Source: Ranitomeya variabilis
Lineage: Eukaryota > Chordata > Amphibia > Anura > Dendrobatidae
Length of the DNA stretch: 64,000 nucleotides
Reading direction: 5' to 3'
Assembly (NCBI RefSeq): GCF_051348905.1
Contig: NC_135236.1
Span: forward strand, 671,451,389-671,515,388
Part shown: piece by piece, positions 54,906 to 64,000 of the stretch
Numbering within the stretch: position 1 is the stretch's first letter
Layout of the letters: each line of letters opens with the position of its first letter
The notes under the pieces: generated by a model
Told to the model about the DNA's origin: nothing
The model's input: the letters and a program-made list of their open reading frames with translations, nothing else
Database searches by the model: none
Program-made: the position numbers and the translations under genes

Positions 54906-57900
54906 GTAATATAACAATAACATAATTCTATAACAGGGATAATAGAACAGTGATATAATAAGAAAATGATATAAAATAATAATAATGTTTTCTTCTACAT
55001 AGGAGGCGACTGTGTACTTACTGGCAGAGCGACGGCCGTTCGTATACAGGAGACGGCAATGACATTTTCACTAAAAAAAACAAACAAGTCGTGTCAAGTG
55101 AAGGCTCCTTAAAGAAATATCACAGTAAAAAAATAAATAATATCCTCTCCCACGAAACAAGACAAAACCATTTGATCCCGGCTCTTCCATCATCCTGCTC
55201 AGTGCGATATCTGGTGATACTACGACTCACAGCAGCGAGAAAGCCACAATGTGGAATCGGCTGCTAACGAGAAATCACAATACTGAAGTTGTTTTTTTTA
55301 TTCAGGCACTGCACGATGTGAGGATTCTACGACGCCAGCAGCGGCAGACGTGTGATTGTGATTTTCATACATCCAGCCACATCCCAACTAGAAGGGACAC
55401 AGTCTAGTTGGAATGTGGCTGGAAGTATGAAAATCACATACTCGCAGTCACACGTCTGCCGCTGCTGGCGCCAGAGAATCCTCACAACGCGCACTGTGTC
55501 TGATGTTAGGATTCACAAGTTCGCAGTCACATAGATTGCCTGGGACTGGACGACCCCTTTAAATTGACTGCAGATTCGTAGCCTGGGACTGGACGACCCC
55601 TTTAAATTGACTGCAGATTCGTAGCCTGGGACTGGACGACCCCTTTAAACTGACTGCAGACTCGTAGCGTGGGATCGGACGACCCCTTTAACTCTTAAAA
55701 TAAACCAGTAACTTATTTCAATTAGTCTAAAGTTCCAACTTCAGCATCTTGAACCTATTTTTGCATCTTTTACTCCCTAGATTCTAGGCCATATTTGGCA
55801 GAATTGGTGGATCTCAGCAGAGGCTATACGCAGCTCTCGGGCCGCTGTGCATCTGGCTAGGAGTCAGCTTACTGCAGCAGAAACCTCCCCCCACTGGAAA
55901 CTCTATAAAGCTGACACAAGACTATAACTAAGCCAGATAGGTGGACTCTGTTGTGTCGCTATCATGCAGCAACAATCACAATTCTCTACAAATTTTCTTT
56001 AGGCTTAGTGCAGGGGCAGACTGATCATTGTCAGGGTCCCGGGCAATAAAAGGTCATTGGCCCCTTTTCTATAAGTTTAATTCCTTCCATCGTTTTTTGA
56101 TTCTCTGTTTCCTCTTAAAGGAATTTGTCTCTGGGGCTTTTGGATTTACACCTCATCCATGGAAGTCTATGGGAGCTGAATAAATCTGTATGTAGTGAGC
56201 TCCCCCTAGTGGAGAAGCCCCGTTTCAGTACTTCGCTTTTAATGGGCGTGCTCTGAGCCAATCACATTTCTCCTGCACTGCTTTGACTCCACCTTGAAAA
56301 ACTAGGTGAGAAGCTGCAGCTGCATCCCCCTCCTCTCCCCACTTATTTCTGTAATTACTCTGGATGCATTTGGGGAGGGGGGATTATGTGCCGTATACAA
56401 TGTACAGTCATCTATTTGGTTTTTTTTAGTGACTGTCACTCTTTATTGTACTGACCCGATTCCTGCGCTCCATCACCAGAGACGTCATCGCACCCATGGC
56501 TGGCGGTATTTGGCCTGAAGGACTCGTCGTTGTCGGGGCTGACATAATAACAGCATGGCTCTAGGATATTATTGCACGGGACTCGCTGGGAGAAGAGATT
56601 CTTAAATATTGGGAGAGGCCTTTTCCAGTTAAAACCTGAGAAAATAAAAAAGCAACCCCAATATTCAGTATCATCTGCAGGAGTAAAAGGCAAGTTAAAG
56701 GGCATTTCCCCTTTAAGTGACAAAAATAAATGCAAAAGTGACAAAGTCCATAACTCCGGGGTTATAAAAAAAAAAGCGTGTTGTGCTACCTGCCTGTGTG
56801 AACACATCCTTAATAACACTCACAGCCGCCATCGTAATGTGCTCTAATTACTAAATACAGGATCTATCAACACCAACCTGCTGATGGTTTCCATACAGCT
56901 TTCATTCTACACAGAAAAACTGAAAACACTGATGGAAACCTCATTATTACGGTATAAATAATACATCTGATGGGAGGAGGATTGGGATCGGAGAGGCGGA
57001 TTCAGTGCTTTACTCACTATTAAAGGTGCTCGTTATACTGACGACATCCTGGCTCCTGGCACCGGAGAGCGACTGGGTGTGAAATACGGAAAAATGGTCA
57101 AAATACAGATCAGATACAAGGAAGGAATCACAGGTAGATTATGTCATATGAACACAGGAACAAACCGACCTGATGATAAGGACCATTGAGTCCTATGGAA
57201 CCAACCAACCTGGTGATAGGGATCGGCGATCTCTAAAGAACCAGCTAATCTGGAGGTAAGGATCAATGATCCCTAAAAAACCAAACAACCTGGTGATAAG
57301 GATCAGTGACCCCAAAGAACCAACCGACCTGATGACACGGACCCTAAAGAACCAACCGACCTGATGACACGGACCCCTAAGGAACCAACTGATCTGATGA
57401 CACGGACCCCTAAGGAACCAGCCGACCTGATAACATGGAGCCCCAAGGAACCCACCAACCTCATAATAGGGATCAGTAATCCCTATGAAAAACAGATTTT
57501 GGATGATGGATGGAAATAAGGGACATCATAACACATTAAAATCTGACATTTGGGAATAATGGAAGCTAAGAAGGACAATACCTATAATCTGTGCTGTTAC
57601 AGTATGAAACATCATTAAACCTCTGAGGCCGGAGGGCCCCTGTCTGTCCATGGTCCCTTTGTTCTTCTGATCACCCCCCTGCAGGTGAGCTATCAGAGAC
57701 CCCCTACAGGTGAGCTATCAGAGACCCCCTACAGGTGAGCTATCAGAGACCCCCTGCAGGTGAGCTATCAGAGACCCCCTGCAGGTGAGCTCTCAGAGAC
57801 CCCCTACAGGTGAGCTATCAGAGACCCCCTGCAGGTGAGCTATCAGAGACCCCCTACAGTTGAGCTCTCAGAGACCCCCTACAGGTGAGCTATCAGAGAC

Positions 57901-60900
57901 CCCCTACAGGTGAGCTATCAGAGACCCCCTACAGGTGAGCTATCAGAGACCCCCTACAGGTGAGCTATCAGAGACCCCCTACAGGTGAGCTATCAGAGAC
58001 CCCCTACAGGTGAGCTCTCAGAGACCCCCTACAGGTGAGCTCTCAGAGACCCCCTGCAGGTGAGCTATCAGAGACCCCCTGCAGGTGAGCTATCAGAGAC
58101 CCCCTACAGGTGAGCTATCAGAGACCCCCTACAGGTGAGCTATCAGAGACCCCCTACAGGTGAGCTATCAGAGACCCCCTACAGGTGAGCTATCAGAGAC
58201 CCCCTACAGGTGAGCTATCAGAGACCCCCTACAGGTGAGCTCTCAGAGACCCCCTACAGGTGAGCTCTCAGAGACCCCCTGCAGGTGAGCTATCAGAGAC
58301 CCCCTACAGGTGAGCTATCAGAGACCCCCTACAGGTGAGCTATCAGAGACCCCCTAGAGGTGAGCTATCAGAGACCCCCTACAGGTGAGCTATCAGTGAC
58401 CCCCTACAGGTGAGCTATCAGAGACCCCCTGCAGGTGAGCTATCAGTGACCCCCTACAGGTGAGCTCTCAGAGACCCCCTGCAGGTGAGCTATCAGAGAC
58501 CCCCTGCAGGTGAGCTATCAGAGACCCCCTGCAGGTGAGCTATCAGAGACCCCCTACAGGTGAGCTATCAGTGACCCCCTACAGGTGAGCTCTCAGAGAC
58601 CCCCTGCAGGTGAGCTATCAGAGACCCCCTGCAGGTGAGCTATCAGAGACCCCCTACAGGTGAGCTATCAGAGACCCCCTACAGGTGAGCTATCAGAGAC
58701 CCCCTACAGGTGAGCTATCAGTGACCCCCTGCAGGTGAGCTATCAGAGACCCCCTACAGGTGAGCTATCAGAGACCCCCTGCAGGTGAGCTATCAGAGAC
58801 CCCCTACAGGTGAGCTATCAGAGACCCCCTGCAGGTGAGCTATCAGAGACCCCTACAGGTGAGCTATCAGAGACCCCCTACAGGTGAGCTATCAGAGACC
58901 CCCTACAGGTGAGCTATCAGAGACCCCCTACAGGTGAGCTATCAGAGACCCCCTACAGGTGAGCTATCAGAGACCCCCTGCAGGTGAGCTATCAGAGACC
59001 CCTACAGGTCAGCTATCAGAGACCCCCTACAGGTGAGCTATCAGAGACCCCCTACAGGTGAGCTATCAGAGACCCCCTACAGGTGAGCTATCAGAGACCC
59101 CCTGCAGGTGAGCTATCAGAGACCCCTACAGGTGAGCTATCAAAGACCCCCTACAGGTGAGCTATCAGAGACCCCCTACAGGTGAGCTATCAGAGACCCC
59201 CTACAGGTGACCTATCAGAGACCCCTGCAGGTGAGCTATCAGAGACCCCCTGCAGGTGAGCTATCAGAGACCCCCTGCAGGTGAGCTATCAGAGACCCCT
59301 ACAGGTCAGCTATCAGAGACCCCCTACAGGTGAGCTATCAGAGACCCCCTACAGGTGAGCTATCAGAGACCCCTACAGGTGAGCTATCAAAGACCCCCTA
59401 CAGGTGAGCTATCAGAGACCCCTACAGGTGAGCTATCAGAGACCCCCTACAGGTGAGCTATCAAAGACCCCCTACAGGTGAACTATCAGAGACCCCCTGC
59501 AGGTGAGCTATCAGAGACCCCCTGCAGGTGAGCTATCAGAGACCCCTACAGGTGAGCTATCAAAGACCCCCTACAGGTGAGCTATCAGAGACCCCCTACA
59601 GGTGAGCTATCAAAGACCCCCTACAGGTGAGCTATCAGAGACCCCCTGCAGGTGAGCTATCAGAGACCCCCTGCAGGTGAGCTATCAGAGACCCCCTGCA
59701 GGTGAGCTATCAGAGACCCCTACAGGTGAGCTATCAAAGACCCCCTACAGGTGAGCTATCAGAGACCCCCTACAGGTGACCTATCAGAGACCCCCTACAG
59801 GTGACCTATCAGAGACCCCTGCAAGTGAGCTATCAGAGACCCCCTGCAGGTGAGCTATCAGAGACCCCCTACAGGTGAGCTATCAGAGACCCCCTGCAGG
59901 TGAGCTATCAGAGACCCCTACAGGTCAGCTATCAGAGACCCCCTACAGGTGAGCTATCAGAGACCCCCTACAGGTGAGCTATCAGAGACCCCTACAGGTC
60001 AGCTATCAGAGACCCCCTACAGGTGAGCTATCAGAGACCCCTACAGGTGAGCTATCAGAGACCCCCTGCAGGTGAGCTATCAGAGACCACTACAGGTCAG
60101 CTATCAGAGACCCCCTACAGGTGAGCTATCAGAGACCCCTACAGGTGAGCTATCAGAGACCCCCTACAGGTGAGCTATCAGAGACCCCCTACAGGTGAGC
60201 TATCAGAGACCCCTACAGGTGAGCTATCAGAGACCCCCTACAGGTGAGCTATCAGAGACCCCCTACAGGTGAGCTATCAGAGACCCCCTACAGGTGAGCT
60301 ATCAGAGACCCCCTACAGGTGAGCTATCAGAGACCCCCTGCAGGTGAGCTATCAGAGACCCCCTGCAGGTGAGCTATCAGAGACCCCCTACAGGTGAGCT
60401 ATCAGAGACCCCTACAGGTGAGCTATCAGAGACCCCCTACAGGTGAGCTATCAGAGACCCCCTACAGGTGAGCTATCAGAGACCCCCTACAGGTGAGCTA
60501 TCAGAGACCCCCTGCAGGTGAGCTATCAGAGACCCCCTGCAGGTGAGCTATCAGAGACCCCCTACAGGTGAGCTATCAGAGACCCCTACAGGTGAGCTAT
60601 CAGAGACCCCCTACAGGTGAGCTATCAGAGACCCCCTACAGGTGAGCTATCAGAGACCCCTACAGGTGAGCTATCAGAGACCCCCTACAGGTGAGCTATC
60701 AGAGACCCCCTACAGGTGAGCTATCAGAGACCCCCTACAGGTGAGCTATCAGAGACCCCCTACAGGTGAGCTATCAGAGACCCCCTGCAGGTGAGCTATC
60801 AGAGACCCCCTACAGGTGAGCCATCAGAGACCCCCTACAGGTGAGCTATCAGAGACCCCTACAGGTGAGATATCAGAGACCCCTACAGGTGAGCTATCAG

Positions 60901-62344
60901 AGACCCCCTACAGGTGAGATCTGTACATCTTGTCTCCAGCCTAGTGGAGTGTGAAACGGTCCTCGGCCTTTGGACAAACAGACTTTTCCTAAATACAAGG
61001 ACTCCATCTGCAGGAAGATGAAGACCCCTGTAAAGATCCTTGACCCTCCAATCTATTCTGCACCTAGGAGCGCCACCTTCAGGAGCGCAGCCATCTATAT
61101 CTTCCATGGGGTGTATAGGGTTGCAGCCGTTCCCTGCACTCACCTTGGTGGTGATGACTTCTCCTTTGGCGTTGAACACCAGGTAGATCACGGAGACCTG
61201 TCACACAGACACGGGGTCAAATGTCAGCGAAGCCAAGAAGGAAGCATTGATATTATGCTGCCCTCTGGTGTCCACACGTAGAACTGCCATGTTGGTAAAG
61301 CTGCTCTGTACAGCAGTATTATCTGGATACTGAATGTAGGTATTATATATTCATTGTATAGCAGTATTATCTGGATACTATATAGAGGTATTTTTTATTC
61401 TTTGTATGGTAGTATTATTTGGATACCGAATGGAGGTATTATTTGTTCTTCATATACCCGTATTATTTAGAAATCACAAAGAAAAAATAATATTGCCATA
61501 GAGTTTCCAAATAACTCAGGTATCCAAATACTACTACCATATAAAGAATAAATAATTTTTCGTAGTATGTAAGTATTATTTGGATATTATTTATTCACTG
61601 CAATGACAGTATTATTTTGGAGCGGTAAGCAATGTATCCTGCCTGTAGTACTAGATCTCATGACATTCAGGATTCCTGTCACTGTTCTGGCAGGACGGAC
61701 GCGATCAATCACGGATAACGTTATCCACCACACTGACGGACGGAGTGGATAACAGGTGCGGTAATATTCTAGGTACTGCACGTTTGGCAGTGACACGATC
61801 AGTAAACCTCGCGCAGAATACAGACCTTCTTGGTGCTTAGGTCTTGGTAGAGAGGCGCCCTCTGCTGTGTGGTCAGACTGTTTTTTTTGGAAACTTTTTG
61901 CAGGTTTTGCAGCTTCCGGATGGAGCTGAGTTTTGCCTAAAAAGATAAAGATTTGTAAATCATCTGCATAGCCGGATCTCGTGGCCTCTTTAGTCCTCAG
62001 ACCATGATGGGAGTTGTAGTGATAGAGAGGTGCAATCAATAGATTGGTAATTAGGTTTATAATATCTGTTTGCTAATGATTGGAACAGTTTGTCTGATGC
62101 ACTGCTTCTGTATAGATGTAGTGTGACTGCAGTCACCACTAGAGGGAGCTCACTGCATACAGGTTATACATTGAAGTCAATGAGAACACAGTCTGCGCTA
62201 AGCTCCTGAGCTCCCTCTAGTGGGGGCTGCAGGGAGATAGACATTGTATTCTTTATCTTTAGGCCACAAAAAAAATAAAAAAATATTTCTTACCGCCACA
62301 AATTCCTTCCCGCAGGATGATAGCAGATAAATATAAAATATGTT
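48797..62344 (-). CDS. Unrecognised multi-exon host gene, last six coding exons (partial)
   Basis: Six exons on the minus strand join with consistent phases: 62294-62344, 61826-61936, 61144-61197, 57018-57072, 49381-49594 and 48797-49196. They total 885 nt, giving 294 residues and a stop. Every inner boundary is AG on the left and GT on the right, with donors GTAAGA, GTCTGT, GTGAGT, GTGAGT and GTATGT; phases are 0, 0, 0, 1, 2. The protein starts mid-chain with NIFYIYLLSSCGKEFVA, a basic helix (AKLSSIRKLQNLQKVSKKN), a beta-like VSVIYLVFNAKGEVITTK, then a long basic, Ser/Pro-rich, probably disordered tail. I do not recognise the family. The 5' part lies beyond the window or was missed. In human, TMEM140 sits at 7q33, so genes there are candidates. 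The introns are packed with repeats, including a 3.2-kb satellite. Confidence 0.65.
49381..49594 (-). CDS. Exon e of the unrecognised gene
   Basis: 214 nt, phase 1 in and 2 out: NVVKRKSKKMGV through VPPMGPDILYTAAAIRG. Acceptor TTGTTTACTCAAG, donor GTATGT. Confidence 0.65.
49595..50019. other. Intron sequence with SINE/LINE-tail-like segment
   Basis: 49945-50010 resembles the tail ATGTAAAGCGCCATGGAATA followed by AATAATAATG that is common at 3' ends of frog repeats. Otherwise no feature. Confidence 0.4.
50020..50205. repeat. 28-bp minisatellite, about 6 units
   Basis: Units of CACTATCTCACCAGTCCTCT followed by TACACGGG. Confidence 0.85.
50345..52545 (+). mobile_element. LINE (non-LTR retrotransposon) 3' end, interrupted by an internal minisatellite
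   Basis: The plus strand encodes WPKEELEAADVKTRKLLTMR, RLYAKRKEGGRGLMSI, KPLHGMSHRQIMEVVDIE, and, after frame changes near 50790 and 50950, RRQNARTAYTERHNQV and GNIRKKECEKLE. It ends with KVKATVIPVVIGALGALTPK and KMLCRILKLPGG. These are the C-terminal region of a LINE reverse-transcriptase polyprotein seen widely in fish and frogs. It is 5'-truncated and has several frameshifts. The segment 51186-52310 replaces a short helical stretch by a coding repeat. Confidence 0.8.
51186..52310 (+). repeat. 45-48-bp coding-frame minisatellite inside the LINE, about 24 units
   Basis: Units encode GELEKMEMERLEKLK or the longer KKGELEKMEMERLEKLK. Two of the three joints keep the LINE frame: the array exits directly into EKMWKVKATVIPVVIG. 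One unit near 51810 lacks three bases in GAGATG and shifts the frame. The likely seed is the EKLE...ELEKMW helix of the parent LINE. Confidence 0.9.
52546..52985. repeat. AT-rich low-complexity sequence
   Basis: About 440 bp of TA, TAAT and ATAATA tracts with inverted pieces (for example AAGTGATATAATAAAATAAT near 52806). No gene. Confidence 0.8.
53030..53415. repeat. 53-bp minisatellite, about 7 units
   Basis: Units of CCCCATCCTGTCATGTGCTG, CTCCACCGTGTCATGTGCTG, CTCCATCCTGCGC, with shorter variants at the edges. Confidence 0.9.
53425..54460. repeat. GC-rich short-unit minisatellite
   Basis: About 1 kb made of GCTGTGCTGGGTGCGGCG, GCTGTGCGTG and GCTGTGGGCG blocks in mixed order. Purine/pyrimidine and G-run bias is strong. 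Open frames on both strands are artefacts. Confidence 0.93.
54466..54606. repeat. Near-perfect 140-bp palindrome
   Basis: The left arm, containing GGCGCCTGCGCAGTCCGCGC and CGGCGCCATTTTCTTGAAGA, is mirrored exactly around 54536. It includes YY1-like AAAATGGCGCC and NRF1-like TGCGCAG words on both arms. Confidence 0.9.
54638..54806. repeat. Second palindrome
   Basis: GAGATCGCGGT near 54688 is mirrored by ACCGCGATCTC near 54721, and GGGAGCGTCGCTCTG by CAGAGTGACGCTCCC near 54795. Confidence 0.7.
54868..54906. repeat. (AAT)n microsatellite
   Basis: Thirteen or so AAT triplets. Confidence 0.95.
55310..55500. repeat. Foldback of about 190 bp
   Basis: GCCAGCAGCGGCAGACGTGT at 55334 is mirrored by ACACGTCTGCCGCTGCTGGC near 55450, with GATTTTCATAC and GTATGAAAATC between. 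Non-coding MITE-like. Confidence 0.75.
55538..55690. repeat. 43-bp tandem repeat, about 3.5 units
   Basis: Units of GCCTGGGACTGGACGACCCC then TTTAAATTGACTGCAGATTCGTA. Confidence 0.9.
55691..57017. other. Intron sequence, no recognised gene
   Basis: A CTCF-like GAGCTCCCCCTAGTGG sits at 56200. Short open frames lack family resemblance. Confidence 0.5.
57018..57072 (-). CDS. Exon d of the unrecognised gene
   Basis: 55 nt, SLSGARSQDVVSITSTFN plus one base. Acceptor TATTTCACACCCAG, strong donor GTGAGT. Its phase (0 in, 1 out) fits both neighbours. Confidence 0.6.
57150..57480. repeat. Degenerate tandem repeat (about 30-bp unit)
   Basis: Diverged copies of AACCAACCGACCTGATGACA followed by CGGACCCCTAAG; the last ones are closest to each other. 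Confidence 0.75.
57668..60918. repeat. 25-bp satellite array, about 130 units
   Basis: Units of GTGAGCTATCAGAGACCCCC then TACAG, with frequent TGCAG variants and 24-bp units (one C fewer) mainly after 58850. Each unit has CAGGTGAGC on the plus strand. It lies in the intron between exons c and d of the minus-strand gene. Confidence 0.96.
61144..61197 (-). CDS. Exon c of the unrecognised gene
   Basis: 18 codons, VSVIYLVFNAKGEVITTK, phase 0 at both ends. Acceptor GTCTGTGTGACAG, strong donor GTGAGT. Confidence 0.7.
61300..61620. repeat. Degenerate repeat of TATTATCTGGATAC words
   Basis: Several diverged copies of GCAGTATTATCTGGATACTG in direct and inverted orientation (AGTATCCAAATA type near 61520). 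Intron of the unrecognised gene. Confidence 0.6.
61826..61936 (-). CDS. Exon b of the unrecognised gene
   Basis: 37 codons, phase 0 at both ends: a Lys-rich helix then PLYQDLSTKK. Acceptor TCTTTTTAG, donor GTCTGT (weak). Confidence 0.65.
62118..62236. repeat. Palindrome with paired CTCF-like motifs
   Basis: CACCACTAGAGGGAGCTCAC at 62133 is mirrored by GAGCTCCCTCTAGTGGGGGC at 62211. The same design is at 46824-46920. Confidence 0.7.
62294..62344 (-). CDS. Exon a of the unrecognised gene
   Basis: 17 codons, NIFYIYLLSSCGKEFVA. Acceptor TTCTTGGATCTAAAAG and donor GTAAGAAA. The acceptor tract is interrupted, so the left limit is less certain than the donor. Confidence 0.5.
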
Positions 62345-62737
62345 CTTTTAGATCCAAGAAGAAAAGGGGAGAAGGGGCTGTAGAAAAGCTGGGCGAGAAA
62401 CACTAGGGGGCGATCTAATAAGGGCCATAACTGGCTGTCACACAGAATGTTATCAGGAACCAATCACATCACATTACAAGCTCCGTCATCACGGCACACA
62501 GGACCGAATATTGGGCACACATCCTCAGAGGTTCAGTAGGAGGAATCCTTTTCCTTATAATAAACCTTAATAATCGGCTTCATGAGACGTCTGGAAGCAA
62601 AAGAGGATCAGACCTCTGAAGAGAGAAGGATAAAGGAGAACTCCGGCCTAGTAGTGTGGCTCCACCCATAATCTGTACAAATCCATTGAAAAGAAATGGA
62701 GATCATTTGGAGGAGAAAGAAAAATAACTCAAATAAT

Positions 62738-63790
62738 GTGTTTGCATAAATCTACACACCCTTAGACTAATACTTTTGTTGTAGCTCCATATCTGTCAGG
62801 TTGCGGGGGCATCTCCTGTTTATAGTGCCCTCTTCAGAACACCCATAAATTTACCATTGAGCTATTCCCAGGATCTTCTGGAGACACCAGAATTTGGAGG
62901 TCGCTTGGGGTCGTCATCGCGCGCTGAAAGGTGAAGTTCCTTTTCAGGTTTTGTTGCAAAATTGACTGGTTTTGAGGAACTGTACAGAATTCTTACCACA
63001 ATGACTAAAACCTCAGTTCCAGCTATCGAAAAACAATCCCAAAGCCTAATGCCGCCTCCACCATGTCTCACTGTGGGTATGGTGTTCTCTTGGTGATGAG
63101 CACTGTTGAGTACTTTTCACCTTTTGGAATTATGGCCAAAAAGTTCCACTTTGGTCTCATCAGACCATAACATGCTTTTGTCAGACTTGATGTAGGTTTT
63201 GGTAAAACATAGCCAGACTTGAGGGTTTTTCTTTGTAAGAAAAGGCTTCCGTCTTGCCATCCTATCTCACAGGATGAATATATGAAGAATATGGGAGATT
63301 GTTGTCACGTGCAGAACACAACCAGTACTCGCCAGAAATTCCTGCAGCTCCTTTAATGTTGAAATTCCTGCAGCTCCTTTAATGTTGTTGTTGGCCTCTC
63401 AGACCAATTTTCTTCTTGTCTTTTCATTAGAGATGTCCAGTTGTAGCTAATTTCACTAGTGACCTCTTCACAGTGCTCCATGGTAGATCTAATGCCTTGG
63501 AAATATTTTTGTCCCCTTCTCCTGACTGATAACTTTCCGCAACGGGATCCCTATGCTGTGTAGTCAGCTGTTTACAGACCATGGATTTTACTGTAAAATC
63601 CACCTAAGATAATGTCAGCTAAATCCTCCTAGAACAGCAAAACTTTATATGGGGCGATCAGAATCGTTGTAAATGATGGCAGCCGTGCACTGACTACCAT
63701 GTATAATGGGTGTAAACGTGATTGGCTAATTCTGAACACGACCACAGCCCAAATTCTATGTCCACACTTATGCAACCACATTAATTTTAG
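62738..63790 (-). mobile_element. Decayed Tc1-like DNA transposon
   Basis: Left end AATGTGTTTGCATAAATC and right end ATGCAACCACATTAAT are diverged inverted repeats. The minus strand between about 63600 and 62860 encodes pieces of a Tc1-type transposase: MLWSDETKVELFGHNSKR, and [14 protein letters not shown]. Multiple stops and frameshifts show it is old. It is clearly older than the Tc1-like copy at 9908. Confidence 0.7.
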
Positions 63791-64000
63791 TTTTCTTATT
63801 TTTATTTTCCCTTCACACAGAACAATTTGGAAGGTTCACAGTCAGGTGACAATGAAGCTCTGCCCACAAGATGGAATAATGATGTATCTTGGGAAAACAA
63901 TAAAAATAAAGTCTGTACACCCCATACTTTTTAATTCCAAAATTTTGATTTTAGATCTACAAAGGATTTACTGATGTAACATTATGTGATGGCTGGAGTT

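Noticed and set aside
55013-55061. Possible extra exon (TTTTTTTTAG acceptor, GTAAGT donor) on the minus strand
   Set aside because: Its 49-nt length does not fit the phases of exons d and e; including it breaks the reading frame.
57668-60918. CRISPR-like array
   Set aside because: There are no unique spacers; it is a simple head-to-tail satellite in a vertebrate genome.
48797-62344. Naming the unrecognised gene as agbl3, cyren, wdr91 or lrguk from 7q33 synteny with TMEM140
   Set aside because: The residues do not match what I can recall of agbl3, cyren or wdr91, and I cannot recall the lrguk tail well enough to decide.

Overview
The window is eukaryotic and vertebrate, most likely an anuran amphibian. 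The support is two intronless RING/B-box/coiled-coil TRIM genes of a type known to be expanded in frogs, two tmem140-like genes, and a dense load of palindromic MITEs, Tc1 relatives, a chromodomain Ty3/gypsy element and a Penelope-like element with GIY-YIG endonuclease. The species cannot be fixed from the sequence.

Layout. 1-16.1 kb is a tandem duplication: a non-coding segment (1-4680, again at 9690-13735) lies upstream of each of two TRIM genes (8179-9393 and 14809-16140, both plus strand). The two copies date insertions by comparison: a 2.3-kb giant foldback is only in copy 1 and a Tc1-like transposon only in copy 2. Between copy 1 and the first TRIM gene lie a 32-bp minisatellite, a solo LTR inside a MITE, and a U2-snRNA-like repeat. 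16.1-19.3 kb is gene-poor with a MITE cluster.

19.3-45.9 kb holds a second duplication: each unit (19334-25290 and 38156-45880) has one tmem140-like gene on the minus strand, then two related minisatellites that expanded reciprocally in the two units. The units are separated by more minisatellites, a gypsy element inserted inside a 30-bp array, and an inverted pair of Penelope-like fragments, one with a hammerhead-like core.

46-64 kb: on the minus strand six short exons with matched splice sites and phases (62344 down to 48797) form the 3' part of an unrecognised host gene, 294 residues so far. Its introns hold a LINE 3' end with an in-frame coding minisatellite, a GC-rich array and palindrome, and a 3.2-kb array of a 25-bp unit carrying CAGGTGAGC (E-box plus 5' splice-site consensus). 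The right end is a decayed Tc1-like element.

The TRIM and tmem140 pairs may both serve innate responses (TRIM ubiquitin ligases; human TMEM140 is reported as interferon-induced), but nothing in the sequence shows that they work together. Long open frames inside the minisatellites are not genes.
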